A stretch of DNA of 64,000 nt, from positions 277,744 through 341,743 of the forward strand of contig NZ_UETD01000002.1 of NCBI RefSeq assembly GCF_900116855.1, written 5' to 3'. A model generated the notes under the pieces. It did no database searches and was not told where the DNA came from. It worked only from the letters and a program-made list of their open reading frames with translations. Numbering within the stretch: the stretch's first letter is position 1; every line of letters starts with the position of its first letter. The position numbers were made by a program, and so were the translations under genes. Shown here piece after piece: positions 1 to 8,155 of the stretch. The stretch comes from Ruminococcus flavefaciens (GTDB taxonomy: Bacteria; Bacillota; Clostridia; Oscillospirales; Ruminococcaceae).

Positions 1-125
1 GGGGCTAAATTCAGTTATAAAGTCTTTGGAAAAAGGGGGCTTGGGGGAAAAGAACCTTTCCTCAGAAAGGTTTTTTCCTCCAATAAATTACATATAAACT
101 TCTATATAAGTACTACTCTTAATGT
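1..125 (+). repeat. Dispersed repeat, copy 1 (cut by window edge)
   Basis: The first ~125 bases align with two other places in the window. The block from ggggctaaattcag to the AACCTTTCCTCAGAAAGGTT palindrome matches the reverse complement of 61632-61752. The stretch ending in an ACTTCTATATAAGTAC-like motif matches 61808-61930 in direct orientation. This copy lacks the ~60-base GC-rich hairpin insert of the 61.6 kb inverted copy. It lies just downstream of the ExbD-like gene and may also stop its transcription. No reading frame of note is present. It looks like a small non-coding mobile or MITE-like element; the left end may lie outside the window. Confidence 0.7.
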
Positions 126-143
126 ATCAGCCTTTTCTTTTGC

Positions 144-536
144 TTATTTATCAGCCTTTTTGTAGTTCTTGTAGCCAAGCTCGTCAAGCTTGTCCGTAAG
201 TTCATCAACTGTATTCTTGGCAGCAGTGTCATCGGAAGTAATAGTGATCTCAGTCTCCTTATCGAGCTTGCCGATCTCGACAGCAAGTGCATCAAGAGTC
301 AGTTTTTCATTGTTGAAAAGATAGTCATGACCGGAAACCGTTATCTCGGCAGCGTTCTCATCCTTGCCCGCCTCGGTTGTCGGCTCTGCCTTGTCAACTG
401 TCTCGGAAGCAGATGTGTCATTCTTCTTGCCTTCTCCCGAATCCTTGCCAAATCCGCCGAATCCCTTGAAGTAGATAAGCGCAAATATCAGTGCTGCTAT
501 GATAAGTATAAGCAGTATTCCAAGTATTTTTTTCAT
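144..536 (-). CDS. Membrane-anchored ExbD/TolR-like C-terminal domain protein
   Basis: A 130-residue protein with one N-terminal membrane segment (about residues 4-23), an acidic, Ser/Thr-rich linker (about 28-65), and a compact C-terminal domain. That domain has the ExbD/TolR periplasmic pattern: a short ITVSG strand, LTLDAL helix, a TEITITSDD strand and a final helix ending LDELGY. Unlike the neighbouring ExbD-like protein, the membrane segment has no aspartate, so it should not conduct protons itself. It is the last of three genes; it starts 10 bases after the upstream stop, so it is probably co-transcribed. It could be an accessory wall-facing subunit. Fold assignment is by eye; function unknown. 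Confidence 0.6.
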   Translation of the reverse strand: MKKILGILLILIIAALIFALIYFKGFGGFGKDSGEGKKNDTSASETVDKAEPTTEAGKDENAAEITVSGHDYLFNNEKLTLDALAVEIGKLDKETEITITSDDTAAKNTVDELTDKLDELGYKNYKKADK

Positions 537-546
537 TTTGATTACC

Positions 547-1122
547 TCACTTTGATATGTTTATTGTAGTAAAATAGAGATCTTTGTATTCTCTCTGAAT
601 ACTCATTATCGCCCTTTCGACCGTGGGCACGGCAGCCTCCGTTCCGAAGTCGTTGCCGTTGAAGGTCAGGGTGCTTATGATAACATCTTCGGGACTGTAC
701 CCTGCTTTTTTAAGCATTTCCTTCAGCTTGTCCTTCAGTTCCCTTGACTCATCGGAACTTATCTCTCCTATTCTCTTGTTTCCGGAGAGAACACTGAGAG
801 TCCACACATCGCCCTTTTCCACCTCATGAAGGTTGAAAGTGATGCCCTTTCCGTCGTTGTATGCTGAAAGTGCCTGCTGATTCTTTCCTGCGTTGGCGTC
901 AGCTGTGAGGATACATTCCCACTCCTCGTCAGCCTTTTGCCTCCATTCCATCTGTTCCTTTTCATTCTGCTCCTGCATCTCGGTATAGGAAGTCTCGGCA
1001 GCTTTTGCCTTCTCTGTGGCATTTTCCGCATCAATACCGCTGTAAAGCACAAAGAAGAACAGGATTATCATTGTAACATCAAGGAGAGATGTAAAATCCA
1101 GAATTATTTCTCTCAGCTTCAT
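547..1122 (-). CDS. ExbD/MotB-like proton-channel subunit
   Basis: A 191-residue protein. The N-terminus (residues 8-28) reads DFTSLLDVTMIILFFFVLYS, the hallmark of ExbD/TolR/MotB membrane helices, with the ion-carrying aspartate at LLD. A charged, probably coiled region follows (about 35-75) and then an alpha/beta extracytoplasmic domain. Known family members pair with a MotA/TolQ/ExbB subunit and use ion flow to do mechanical work across the envelope. The gene starts 2 bases after the stop of the ExbB-like gene, so the two are almost certainly made together. ExbBD systems normally serve Gram-negative outer membranes, so the role here is open. Confidence 0.7.
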   Translation of the reverse strand: MKLREIILDFTSLLDVTMIILFFFVLYSGIDAENATEKAKAAETSYTEMQEQNEKEQMEWRQKADEEWECILTADANAGKNQQALSAYNDGKGITFNLHEVEKGDVWTLSVLSGNKRIGEISSDESRELKDKLKEMLKKAGYSPEDVIISTLTFNGNDFGTEAAVPTVERAIMSIQREYKDLYFTTINISK

Positions 1123-1124
1123 CC

Positions 1125-1637
1125 TTACAACCTCGACTGCTTCTGCGACTCATCAATACCGCTCTTTCGGAGTTTCTTTATGAGAGCCAGATGGCGCTGT
1201 ATAAGGTCTTCCACATCGGCAAACATCCTCGCATTGATTATCTTGAACACAACTGCGAAGATAATTCCCCATGCTGTGGATGTAAGTGCACCGAAGAAAT
1301 TGTTTTTTGCATTGCTTATCGCCTCAGCCGTGGACATATCAAGCCCGAGGAGAGCGATGACAGTTCCAAGCATTCCCAGCAGAGGAAATATAGATATAAG
1401 TGTAATGAACAAGGTGTAGTTTGAATTGATCTTTCTATAGCTGTCGAATATCTTGTCTACCCTGTCTACATTGTAAAGATCATCGCTTGACGCTTCCCAA
1501 TCATATATCTCATTGTCAACAGCCTGCCTGTTCTGATGTAGCATTACAGCTACAAGGGCTGTTGCAATGGCAAATACAAAGATTATAATATTGTAATATG
1601 GAGAAACGGCGTGTCCGAATTTTGACCAGAAGCCCAT
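1125..1637 (-). CDS. MotA/TolQ/ExbB-type proton channel protein
   Basis: A 170-residue membrane protein. Three hydrophobic segments are visible: about residues 16-36, 78-97 and 117-138. The last two carry the MotA_ExbB signature: FPLLGMLGTVIALLG followed by NNFFGALTSTAWGIIFAV, the small-residue TTA-like helix that faces the ExbD aspartate. The ATG at 1637 is preferred over an upstream GTG at 1646 because a GAGGTGG ribosome site sits 7 bases before it. First gene of a three-gene operon with two ExbD-like partners, driven by the promoter at 1657-1685. It is shorter than the ZorA subunit of Zorya and no Zorya effector gene is next to it. Confidence 0.7.
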   Translation of the reverse strand: MGFWSKFGHAVSPYYNIIIFVFAIATALVAVMLHQNRQAVDNEIYDWEASSDDLYNVDRVDKIFDSYRKINSNYTLFITLISIFPLLGMLGTVIALLGLDMSTAEAISNAKNNFFGALTSTAWGIIFAVVFKIINARMFADVEDLIQRHLALIKKLRKSGIDESQKQSRL

Positions 1638-1656
1638 TTTTACCACCTCTTTTTCT

Positions 1657-1685
1657 ATTATACAGCATTAATATACAAATTGCAA
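1657..1685 (-). promoter_or_regulatory. Promoter of the ExbB/ExbD-like operon
   Basis: On the minus strand TTGCAA (1680-1685) and TATAAT (1657-1662) are separated by 17 bases, about 20 bases upstream of the ExbB-like start codon. Confidence 0.6.
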
Positions 1686-1710
1686 GGTCTTTAGCGAATA
1701 TTTGACAATA

Positions 1711-1733
1711 AAAAACTCCGCTGTTATGCGGAG
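1711..1733 (-). terminator. Rho-independent terminator after the flippase-like gene
   Basis: Stem CTCCGC/GCGGAG (1716-1733) is followed on the minus strand by a run of Ts. It lies 13 bases past the stop of the flippase-like gene and separates it from the ExbB-like operon. Confidence 0.65.
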
Positions 1734-1745
1734 CGGATATCATAT

Positions 1746-2795
1746 TCAGTTTTGTCTCTTTTCTCTTTTTATATTTATTATGTGGGCGCCGAATGTGACT
1801 ACTGCTCCTATAAGGAGTATCAGATAGAAGGTCAGTCCGCGATTTATGAGCAGTGCAGGCTTTACAAGTTCTTCGCCGAATATTTCCGTGAACGTCAGCA
1901 GGAAACAGCCCTCGGATATGCCTGCCGCACCGGGAAGCGGAAGCATTTCCACAGCAACAGCTATGATGATCTGCAATGTGAGGATATCGATGAAGCGTGT
2001 TCCGCTGAGCCCGTATGCCTTATATACTATCCATGTAACGGAAAACAGGCATATCCTCTGCAATGCCGTAAGCACGAATATCTTGAACACGACAGCGATA
2101 TTCTTCTTGATGTAGTCGGCTCCCATTGCGTATGTATCGCATATCCTGATGACCTTTTCGGTGTATTTGTCCTTGTTTTTACGCTTTATAACTCTCAGCT
2201 TTGACAGCAGTCCTACGGTCTTGATACCGAGTGCTCTCGCCCAGATAGGCTTCAGAAAAACAAGAAGCAGCAGTGCTATAAAGGAAAGGTTCAGCACAAA
2301 GCCAAGAACTATCAGCCACTTCATATCACCTGCATACTGCTCCACCGTTCCGAAATTGAATATCAGAAATCCCAATGCCAGCAATATTAGCACTGATTTA
2401 TAGGCTATGGTTATCAGCAGCATTATCAGTGTGGAGTAGCCTATCTTTATCTTATCCTTCTTCATATGGTACATCTGCATAGGCTGACCGCCTGTTGAAG
2501 ACGGTGTGATATAGCTGAAGAAAAAGCCGATAAAGGAGTATTTAAGGCACCTGAAGAAGCTGGTCTTCTGTTCAAGTACCCTTAGCATATAATGTATTAT
2601 CACCGATTCTCCTGCAACAAAGGCAACGGCAGCTGCCGCACCTCCTGCTATCCAGCGCATATCAGCGCTTTTAAGGTCGCGGATGATCTCAGGAAGCTCC
2701 TGTTCTTTGAATATCAGGTGCAGGGTAAGGAGAGTTATTACAAGAATAAGTGCGATATTCAACGCGTACTTCAGTATTTTCTTGATTTGCGTCAC
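1746..2795 (-). CDS. UPF0104/LPG-synthase-TM family membrane protein
   Basis: A 349-residue protein with about eight membrane segments. The pattern is that of the lysylphosphatidylglycerol-synthase transmembrane (YbhN/UPF0104) family: a first helix followed by a short amphipathic loop, then the conserved FFFSYITPSSTGGQPMQMY block (about residues 92-110) and a later LPLPGAAGISEG motif (about 284-295). Family members are linked to flipping or modification of lipids and are often called flippase-like. No catalytic LPG-synthase domain is attached. The likely start is GTG; an ATG alternative is not evident. Transcribed alone from the promoter at 2837-2865. Substrate unknown. Confidence 0.75.
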   Translation of the reverse strand: MTQIKKILKYALNIALILVITLLTLHLIFKEQELPEIIRDLKSADMRWIAGGAAAAVAFVAGESVIIHYMLRVLEQKTSFFRCLKYSFIGFFFSYITPSSTGGQPMQMYHMKKDKIKIGYSTLIMLLITIAYKSVLILLALGFLIFNFGTVEQYAGDMKWLIVLGFVLNLSFIALLLLVFLKPIWARALGIKTVGLLSKLRVIKRKNKDKYTEKVIRICDTYAMGADYIKKNIAVVFKIFVLTALQRICLFSVTWIVYKAYGLSGTRFIDILTLQIIIAVAVEMLPLPGAAGISEGCFLLTFTEIFGEELVKPALLINRGLTFYLILLIGAVVTFGAHIINIKREKRQN

Positions 2796-2836
2796 CCCCG
2801 CGTTATAGTTGAAATAGGTATAGTTACTTAACTTAA

Positions 2837-2865
2837 ATTATAACATATCATTTATCCATTGTCAA
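2837..2865 (-). promoter_or_regulatory. Consensus promoter of the flippase-like gene
   Basis: TTGACA (2860-2865) and TATAAT (2837-2842) on the minus strand with a 17-base spacer, about 40 bases upstream of the start codon. Confidence 0.7.
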
Positions 2866-2921
2866 CATTATTCCCCTTTTTACCACATTATTCCGCATAG
2901 ACGTAAAGTATTCACAGAGAA

Positions 2922-2950
2922 TTGACAAAAGCTGCTTTATAGTTTATAAT
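2922..2950 (+). promoter_or_regulatory. Consensus promoter of the MutS-like gene
   Basis: TTGACA (2922-2927), 17-base spacer, TATAAT (2945-2950), then GAGGAGGGAG and an ATG at 2975. Confidence 0.7.
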
Positions 2951-2974
2951 ATAAGAAAAAACGAGGAGGGAGTT

Positions 2975-4702
2975 ATGAAAGACAATAATTCATTCAGTAT
3001 TCTATCACCTTTGGATCGTGATAACGTATACAGACAGCTGTCAGCTACGGCGTGCCATGACCTCGGACTCGAGACTTTATGCCGTGAGCTGACAAATGAC
3101 CCGAAAGAACGGAACATAATCACAGCCATTCTCTCAAATATGACCGCTGATCAGAAAACCGCTCGTTACAGACAGGAGGTCTTTCGCGATGTACTGGCTC
3201 TTCCCGAGCTCAGAACTAAGATGACAGAGCTTTTTGACAAAATCGAATTCATCAGGAACTTCGGCTCTACCCGAATAGACAATGATGAGAAGATCGGTCT
3301 CTGGCATCTTCTTCACCGACTCGACGAGCTGAAAGACTACATACTCTGCGTGGAATCAATGAGAGAATGCCTGTCCGATGAACGTATCACCTCCGAGGGA
3401 CTTACCGGATTCAAAAAGTATCTTGACTCTCTCTATGATGACGCCTGTTTTGCGGAGATGAAGAAGGATATCTTTGAGCTGAAACAGAAAACATCAGATA
3501 TTCGGAGCGTTACTATCGGTATAAATGTGAACGAGAGGTTTGAGGCTGTCAGCATGGGCCTTATTTCAATAAATGACACCACCTTCAAGAAATCAAATAT
3601 CATCAGCAACTTCGCCGACGCTATTTCCTCTAAGGACAAAATACAAAAAGGCTGCGACTGGAACGGCAATATGCATTATCAGCTGATAGAAAAAGAAAAG
3701 ACTGAGAGTGTTATGAAATTCATGGAGAACCTTTCAGGATTTATGACTATCAGAGACAAGCCGTTCATGGACGCAGGAATAAGGTCCACTATCGTCAACG
3801 CTGCAAATGGTGACGGGGTGCAGAACTCCACATTCTATCTCGACAAGATACTGAACAAAATTCTTGATTCCCTCGTTAAAAAGCTCCGGAACACTTTGTC
3901 AAAATACGCTGATATCGCCATAATCAACATAACCCAGCTCATTCCCGAATTCATGTATTATATCCGATTTGCTGAGTTTGTGTCAAAATACAGAGAAAAG
4001 GGATATAGCTTCTGCGAGCCTCAGGTCCTTGACAGTGACAGAAATGATATGGACGCACAGGGACTATATAACCTCAAGCTTGCACTTAATTCCATGCCTA
4101 TGGAAGATATCGTCTGCAATGACCTCATATTTGACAAGGCACATACTATCTATATCCTGACAGGTGCAAACCGCGGCGGAAAAACCACTCTCACTCAGGC
4201 TGTGGGACTCATGTATGTACTGGCACAGGGCGGTATATCTGTACCTGCCTCATCATTCAGCTACAAGCCTGTGGACTGCATATACACCCACTTCCCTGCC
4301 GATGAAGACAAAACAATGGATCTGGGCAGACTCGGCGAGGAATGTGTAAGATTCAAGGAAATATATACAGAATGCACCTCTGACAGTCTTTTGCTCCTTA
4401 ACGAGACCTTCTCGACTACTTCCTTTGAGGAGGGCTACTATATCGCACGAGACTCCGTAAGGGCGCTTATGAAGAAAGATGTACGCACCATCTTCAATAC
4501 CCATATGCACAAGCTCGCTTCCGATGCAGATGAGATGAACAAGGATGGAAATTCATCTATGGTATCCTCACTTATAATGCGAAGCGACGAGGGAAAGCGC
4601 TCATTCAAGGTGGAGATCGCTTTGCCCGAGGGCTCCTCATACGCAAGAGATATTGCTGAAAAATACGGTGTTACATACAAAATGCTCACAAATGAACAAT
4701 AA
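2975..4702 (+). CDS. MutS-family ATPase lacking mismatch-recognition domains
   Basis: A 575-residue protein. The C-terminal third is a MutS domain V ATPase: Walker A GANRGGKTT at about residue 396 (MutS has GPNMGGKST), a D-loop-like TMDLGRLGEE segment, Walker B LLLLNETFSTTSFEEG at about 472, and the NTHMHKL switch at about 509. The N-terminal part resembles the helical lever/core of MutS, but no mismatch-reading domain I is seen. Two features are unusual: the Walker B aspartate is Asn (NE instead of DE), and the P-loop has Arg for Met. Such short MutS-like proteins are known in Clostridia but their role is unclear; replication or recombination functions are guesses. Single-gene unit with its own promoter and terminator. 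Confidence 0.75.
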   Translation: MKDNNSFSILSPLDRDNVYRQLSATACHDLGLETLCRELTNDPKERNIITAILSNMTADQKTARYRQEVFRDVLALPELRTKMTELFDKIEFIRNFGSTRIDNDEKIGLWHLLHRLDELKDYILCVESMRECLSDERITSEGLTGFKKYLDSLYDDACFAEMKKDIFELKQKTSDIRSVTIGINVNERFEAVSMGLISINDTTFKKSNIISNFADAISSKDKIQKGCDWNGNMHYQLIEKEKTESVMKFMENLSGFMTIRDKPFMDAGIRSTIVNAANGDGVQNSTFYLDKILNKILDSLVKKLRNTLSKYADIAIINITQLIPEFMYYIRFAEFVSKYREKGYSFCEPQVLDSDRNDMDAQGLYNLKLALNSMPMEDIVCNDLIFDKAHTIYILTGANRGGKTTLTQAVGLMYVLAQGGISVPASSFSYKPVDCIYTHFPADEDKTMDLGRLGEECVRFKEIYTECTSDSLLLLNETFSTTSFEEGYYIARDSVRALMKKDVRTIFNTHMHKLASDADEMNKDGNSSMVSSLIMRSDEGKRSFKVEIALPEGSSYARDIAEKYGVTYKMLTNEQ

Positions 4703-4704
4703 AG

Positions 4705-4733
4705 AAAAAAGCTCCCGAAATGGAGCTTTTTCC
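4705..4733. terminator. Bidirectional terminator between MutS-like and GH9 genes
   Basis: AAAAAGCTCC/GGAGCTTTTT hairpin with a 6-base loop lies between two convergent stop codons (4702 and 4748). T-runs are present in both directions. Confidence 0.75.
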
Positions 4734-4747
4734 TTTGCACTATATTC

Positions 4748-7267
4748 TTACTCGGGAAGCTTGTTGATAAGCTTGAGGAGGAACTTCTGGATAGTGAGTG
4801 CATCATCAGCTGTAAGACCGTTGGCATTTCCGGTAACATCGCCGTTTATACGTCCCTGTGCAGTGAGATGTATCTCGTTGTCGCCGTCGATACCGTACTT
4901 ATTGGGATTAGCAAGTGCCTGCATTATGAGTATAGCATCTGCAAGCTCAACTGTACCGTCGCAGTTTGTATCACCGGGAGTTACTACCTCATATTTCTGG
5001 GAGGTAGTTGATGAAGTAGTAGTGAATGTTGTTGTTGATGTTGTAGTTGTAGTCGTAGTTGTTGTGGTGGTAGTGCTTGTTGTTGTAGTTGTTATAGGCT
5101 CGGGCTTTGCAGAACCGTCTGTAAGTGAAAGCAGATATGTCAGAGGTGAATTCCAGTAGATGGTTATCTCGTTTGTGGAATAGCTCTCGGAGTTGTCAAC
5201 ATAACGCTTTGCAGCAGGAAGGTCCTGACAGTATGCCTTTGCAGCACTGTCCTCAAGGTTCTGGTTTACACCGCCTGCCAGCATACCCTTCATTGCATGA
5301 CCAACAGCCATTGAAGGACGGTGGTGAGGATTTTCGGGAGATACTGTACCATAGCCCGATACGAAGCATACAGAAACAGGGTTTACACCGAGGAGGTAGT
5401 CCAGTTCTGCATTTGCAGAGTCAAGATACTTGTCCTGACCTGTGAGCTGATCGGCAAGTCCGAGGATAACACCTGCGTTTGCTATCGTCATGTTGCTGCC
5501 CCAGTTATACTTTGTGATAGCTGAGCCGTAGCTTGAACTCTCGATGGTCTTCACCATAGAATCAGCCTGAGTCATAACTGCTGTATAAGCGTTCTGATAT
5601 GCAGAGGAGTTCTTGTCTGCATTCTTCATTGTGAGAATTGCGATATTACCGTAATCGCCCACTGTGGACCAGTCAAGTCCTGTGTAAGCTCTGCTTGCTG
5701 AGGAAAGATACTTCTGGTCTCCTGTTGCACGGTACATCTGAACAGCCGCCCAGTAGCGCTCGTCCTTGTCTGTCTTGTCTCCGTACTCACCTGTAACGAT
5801 CTCAGTAGGATTTCTGAACAGGAAGTTGGGGTTAGCCTCAAGCCATGACCATGACTTTTCAGCTGCTGCCATACACTTATCAGCAAAGGTTTTGTCGTAC
5901 TTCTCGTAGAACTCTGCTGCAAGTGCCATGGAAGCACAGAAATCAGCTGTTGCTGTGGAGCTTACGGGAGTAACGATAAGAGGAGCCTTTTCCTCGGTAG
6001 GCATTACATATCCGGGGAAGTTCTCACATGATACCTTGTGGTATACTCCGCCGTCAGATGCCTGCATCTTCATCATCCACTCAAGCTCAAAACGTGCCTC
6101 ATCGAGAACATCGGGAACACCGTTTCCGCTCTCGGGAATATTGATGTTGTCGCTGTAAAGGTCAGGAGCAGCCTGATATGCATAAAGCAGGTCTGCAACA
6201 GCCTTTGCAGCGGGAACTACATATCTTCCGTAGTCACCTGCATCGTGCCAGCCGCCCGAAACGTCGATCTGCTGGTTTGTGCCGTATACAGTTGCCATGC
6301 TTGTGTGACAGGCTGCATGACCGAACTCGCTGTCATTTACCTGAACACCGCAGCGCTGGAGATAGAGCATCCTTACGCTGTCGTCAATAAGCTTTGAATA
6401 AACCTTGTCGCCTATCTCAAACGTGTAGGACTTGTCAAGTCCGTCGCAGGTGATGTAGTACTTGCCTGCTGTCTTGACAGATGAGAAGTCACCTGTGTAA
6501 TTAGTCTCATTTGCTGAGGAGTTATCTCTCCTGTTCTCAAGCTTGCCTGTGTAAACAGTCTCGTTTGTGTCAGCGTTAACGACCTTGAACTCGGACTGAT
6601 TTGTGATATCGCGGAATACAGCAGTCTTCTTTGCATCTGTTCTGTATCCGACCTGATTTATGTTTATAGAAGGTGCATAGGGGCGGTCGGCACTGTAATC
6701 TACCTTGCTGTCGTCAACAAGCTCCAGTGATACGTTGTCGATGTAGATAGTGTGCTCGGGCAGTGCTCCCTCATACTTCTCCTGTATGCCGCAGTTGAAA
6801 ACAAGCTTTGCCATGATGTCTGTATCTTCTTTCATGGTGAACTCATAATCAATGGTCTGGGGAGCGGTAGTAAGATTGAGGCCCTTCCATGTATAAGCCT
6901 GATATGTGCCGCCGTTCTGCTGTATCATTCCTTCCACGAAGCGGTCCTGTGTTGACCAGATATCGTATTTCAGACGATATACGCCGTTCTTGTAAAGAGG
7001 AACGATGTCATAGAATACCTGTACAGAATAGTTCAGCTTGCCCACATCTGATATTTTCAGTGCAAGCTTTCCGTCTTCGCCTTTGAGTGTGCAGACGCCG
7101 CCGCTCTCCTTGTAGGTGCCCCAGTCAGAGACTCCGTTATCGAATGTGGAGTTTGAAATGAGGTTTGAACCTGCGGATGCGGGTATCACCGAAATAGGCG
7201 TTGCGGTGGCCATCAGCGCACAGGCTGCAAGAGATGCAGCGCATTTTTTTAAAACCTGTTTTTTCAT
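4748..7267 (-). CDS. Secreted dockerin-bearing GH9 endoglucanase (CBM4-Ig-GH9)
   Basis: An 839-residue modular cellulase. Modules in order: signal peptide (1-32), CBM4-like carbohydrate-binding module (about 35-184), CelD_N immunoglobulin-like module (about 197-287), GH9 catalytic domain (about 290-717), a Thr-rich linker (about 725-757) and a dockerin (about 764-836). The catalytic base motif HDAGDYGRY is at 341-349 and the proton donor is probably Glu700 in STNEITIYWNSP. The domain should hydrolyse cellulose beta-1,4 bonds. The dockerin has two Ca loops (DTNCDGTVELAD; DVTGNANGLTADD) with a long ruminococcal spacer, so the enzyme should dock onto a cohesin scaffold at the cell surface. All catalytic motifs look intact. 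Transcribed alone. Confidence 0.95.
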   Translation of the reverse strand: MKKQVLKKCAASLAACALMATATPISVIPASAGSNLISNSTFDNGVSDWGTYKESGGVCTLKGEDGKLALKISDVGKLNYSVQVFYDIVPLYKNGVYRLKYDIWSTQDRFVEGMIQQNGGTYQAYTWKGLNLTTAPQTIDYEFTMKEDTDIMAKLVFNCGIQEKYEGALPEHTIYIDNVSLELVDDSKVDYSADRPYAPSININQVGYRTDAKKTAVFRDITNQSEFKVVNADTNETVYTGKLENRRDNSSANETNYTGDFSSVKTAGKYYITCDGLDKSYTFEIGDKVYSKLIDDSVRMLYLQRCGVQVNDSEFGHAACHTSMATVYGTNQQIDVSGGWHDAGDYGRYVVPAAKAVADLLYAYQAAPDLYSDNINIPESGNGVPDVLDEARFELEWMMKMQASDGGVYHKVSCENFPGYVMPTEEKAPLIVTPVSSTATADFCASMALAAEFYEKYDKTFADKCMAAAEKSWSWLEANPNFLFRNPTEIVTGEYGDKTDKDERYWAAVQMYRATGDQKYLSSASRAYTGLDWSTVGDYGNIAILTMKNADKNSSAYQNAYTAVMTQADSMVKTIESSSYGSAITKYNWGSNMTIANAGVILGLADQLTGQDKYLDSANAELDYLLGVNPVSVCFVSGYGTVSPENPHHRPSMAVGHAMKGMLAGGVNQNLEDSAAKAYCQDLPAAKRYVDNSESYSTNEITIYWNSPLTYLLSLTDGSAKPEPITTTTTSTTTTTTTTTTTTSTTTFTTTSSTTSQKYEVVTPGDTNCDGTVELADAILIMQALANPNKYGIDGDNEIHLTAQGRINGDVTGNANGLTADDALTIQKFLLKLINKLPE

Positions 7268-7313
7268 AATTTTTCCCTCTCGTTCTGTGGTTATACCACG
7301 TATTGATACTTAT

Positions 7314-7342
7314 ATTTTAGCAAATAAGTTCCACATAATCAA
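7314..7342 (-). promoter_or_regulatory. Promoter of the GH9 cellulase gene
   Basis: TTGATT (7337-7342), 17-base spacer, TAAAAT (7314-7319) on the minus strand, ~47 bases before the start codon. A GTGGTATAACCAC palindrome lies in the leader at 7288-7300. The rest of the 7268-7604 gap is AT-rich and shows no gene. Confidence 0.5.
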
Positions 7343-7604
7343 TAACATATCGAACTTGTTGTATAACATTTTGCGCATAACTTTTTGTGCACCGCATTTC
7401 AGGATGTATAATGTGCATATCCCGTAAAATAAAGTGTTATCACCTGCAAAGTTATTCATGTCATATAACCTATTATCCTTTATAGTACCTCTGCATTAGT
7501 TTAACTGTCCATCCCATAATAATACATTGCCGTCAGCTTTTTATCGAATAATAACGATGTTGAGCCGCAATGCTTTACATAATACATCTTTATCTCTGCG
7601 CATC

Positions 7605-7633
7605 TTGCTATTTTAGCACTGATATGTTATAAT
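7605..7633 (+). promoter_or_regulatory. Promoter of the 7688 hypothetical gene
   Basis: TTGCTA (7605-7610), 17-base spacer and TATAAT (7628-7633), followed by AAAAGGAG before the ATG at 7688. A GGAGCAAGCTCC palindrome lies in the leader. Confidence 0.6.
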
Positions 7634-7687
7634 ATATATCAGTGGAGCAAGCTCCCCGTCATCCTATTATTTAAAAGGAGTGATCTT

Positions 7688-8113
7688 ATGTTAGCAGATA
7701 AGGAAAAATTCTCGCATATCGAAAAAGAGCTTACAAAAGAAGGCGTCATCAATAAGTTTGAAAAGGAAACAGGCGTCATTAAGGGCAGAATGATGATCAC
7801 ACTCGGAGATGTCCCCAAAAGTCTCGGCAATGAGATAAAGAGAGAAGAAGGCGATGTAGCTTTTATCGGAACCTTCGATTTCTGCGACTCGGCTGTGGGA
7901 ATACTCTTTGATCCAAAGAAAATGGATTTCACATCGCCTCTATGGGTATCGCTCCAGACAGATTACGCAATGAAACCTCAGCAGGAGTGGTGTGATTTCT
8001 TCGTACATACCATAATCAAGAACGTCAAGGGCAACGGAACATTCAGTATTCCCATGTATACTTTCATCGCTGATAACGGAAGCTTTACCGTTGCTCCCGA
8101 AAAATCGGAATAA
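7688..8113 (+). CDS. Small soluble hypothetical protein
   Basis: A 141-residue protein with no signal peptide or membrane segment, so probably cytoplasmic. It has a charged N-terminal helix (ADKEKFSHIEKELTKEG), a central alternating strand pattern (TLGDVP, VAFIGTFDFCDS), and a C-terminal aromatic-rich part. I do not recognise the family. It is supported as a gene by an ideal AAAAGGAG ribosome site 7 bases before the ATG, its own promoter and a terminator immediately after the stop. It is convergent with the SUFU gene and shares that terminator. Confidence 0.75.
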   Translation: MLADKEKFSHIEKELTKEGVINKFEKETGVIKGRMMITLGDVPKSLGNEIKREEGDVAFIGTFDFCDSAVGILFDPKKMDFTSPLWVSLQTDYAMKPQQEWCDFFVHTIIKNVKGNGTFSIPMYTFIADNGSFTVAPEKSE

Positions 8114-8146
8114 AAAAAGCACGAAGATCATTTCCTCGTGCTTTTG
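8113..8146. terminator. Bidirectional terminator
   Basis: AAAAGCACGA/TCGTGCTTTT hairpin between the convergent genes ending at 8113 and 8156, with A/T runs on both flanks. Confidence 0.75.
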
Positions 8147-8155
8147 CTTTCATTG

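Noticed and set aside
144..1646. Zorya-type defence system
   Set aside because: ZorA/ZorB-like folds are present but the ZorA-like protein is ~170 residues, with no long cytoplasmic tail, no helicase-type ZorD and no ZorC/E next to it.
4653..5159. Plus-strand ORF with a poly-Val stretch
   Set aside because: Antisense of the Thr-rich linker and dockerin of the GH9 gene.
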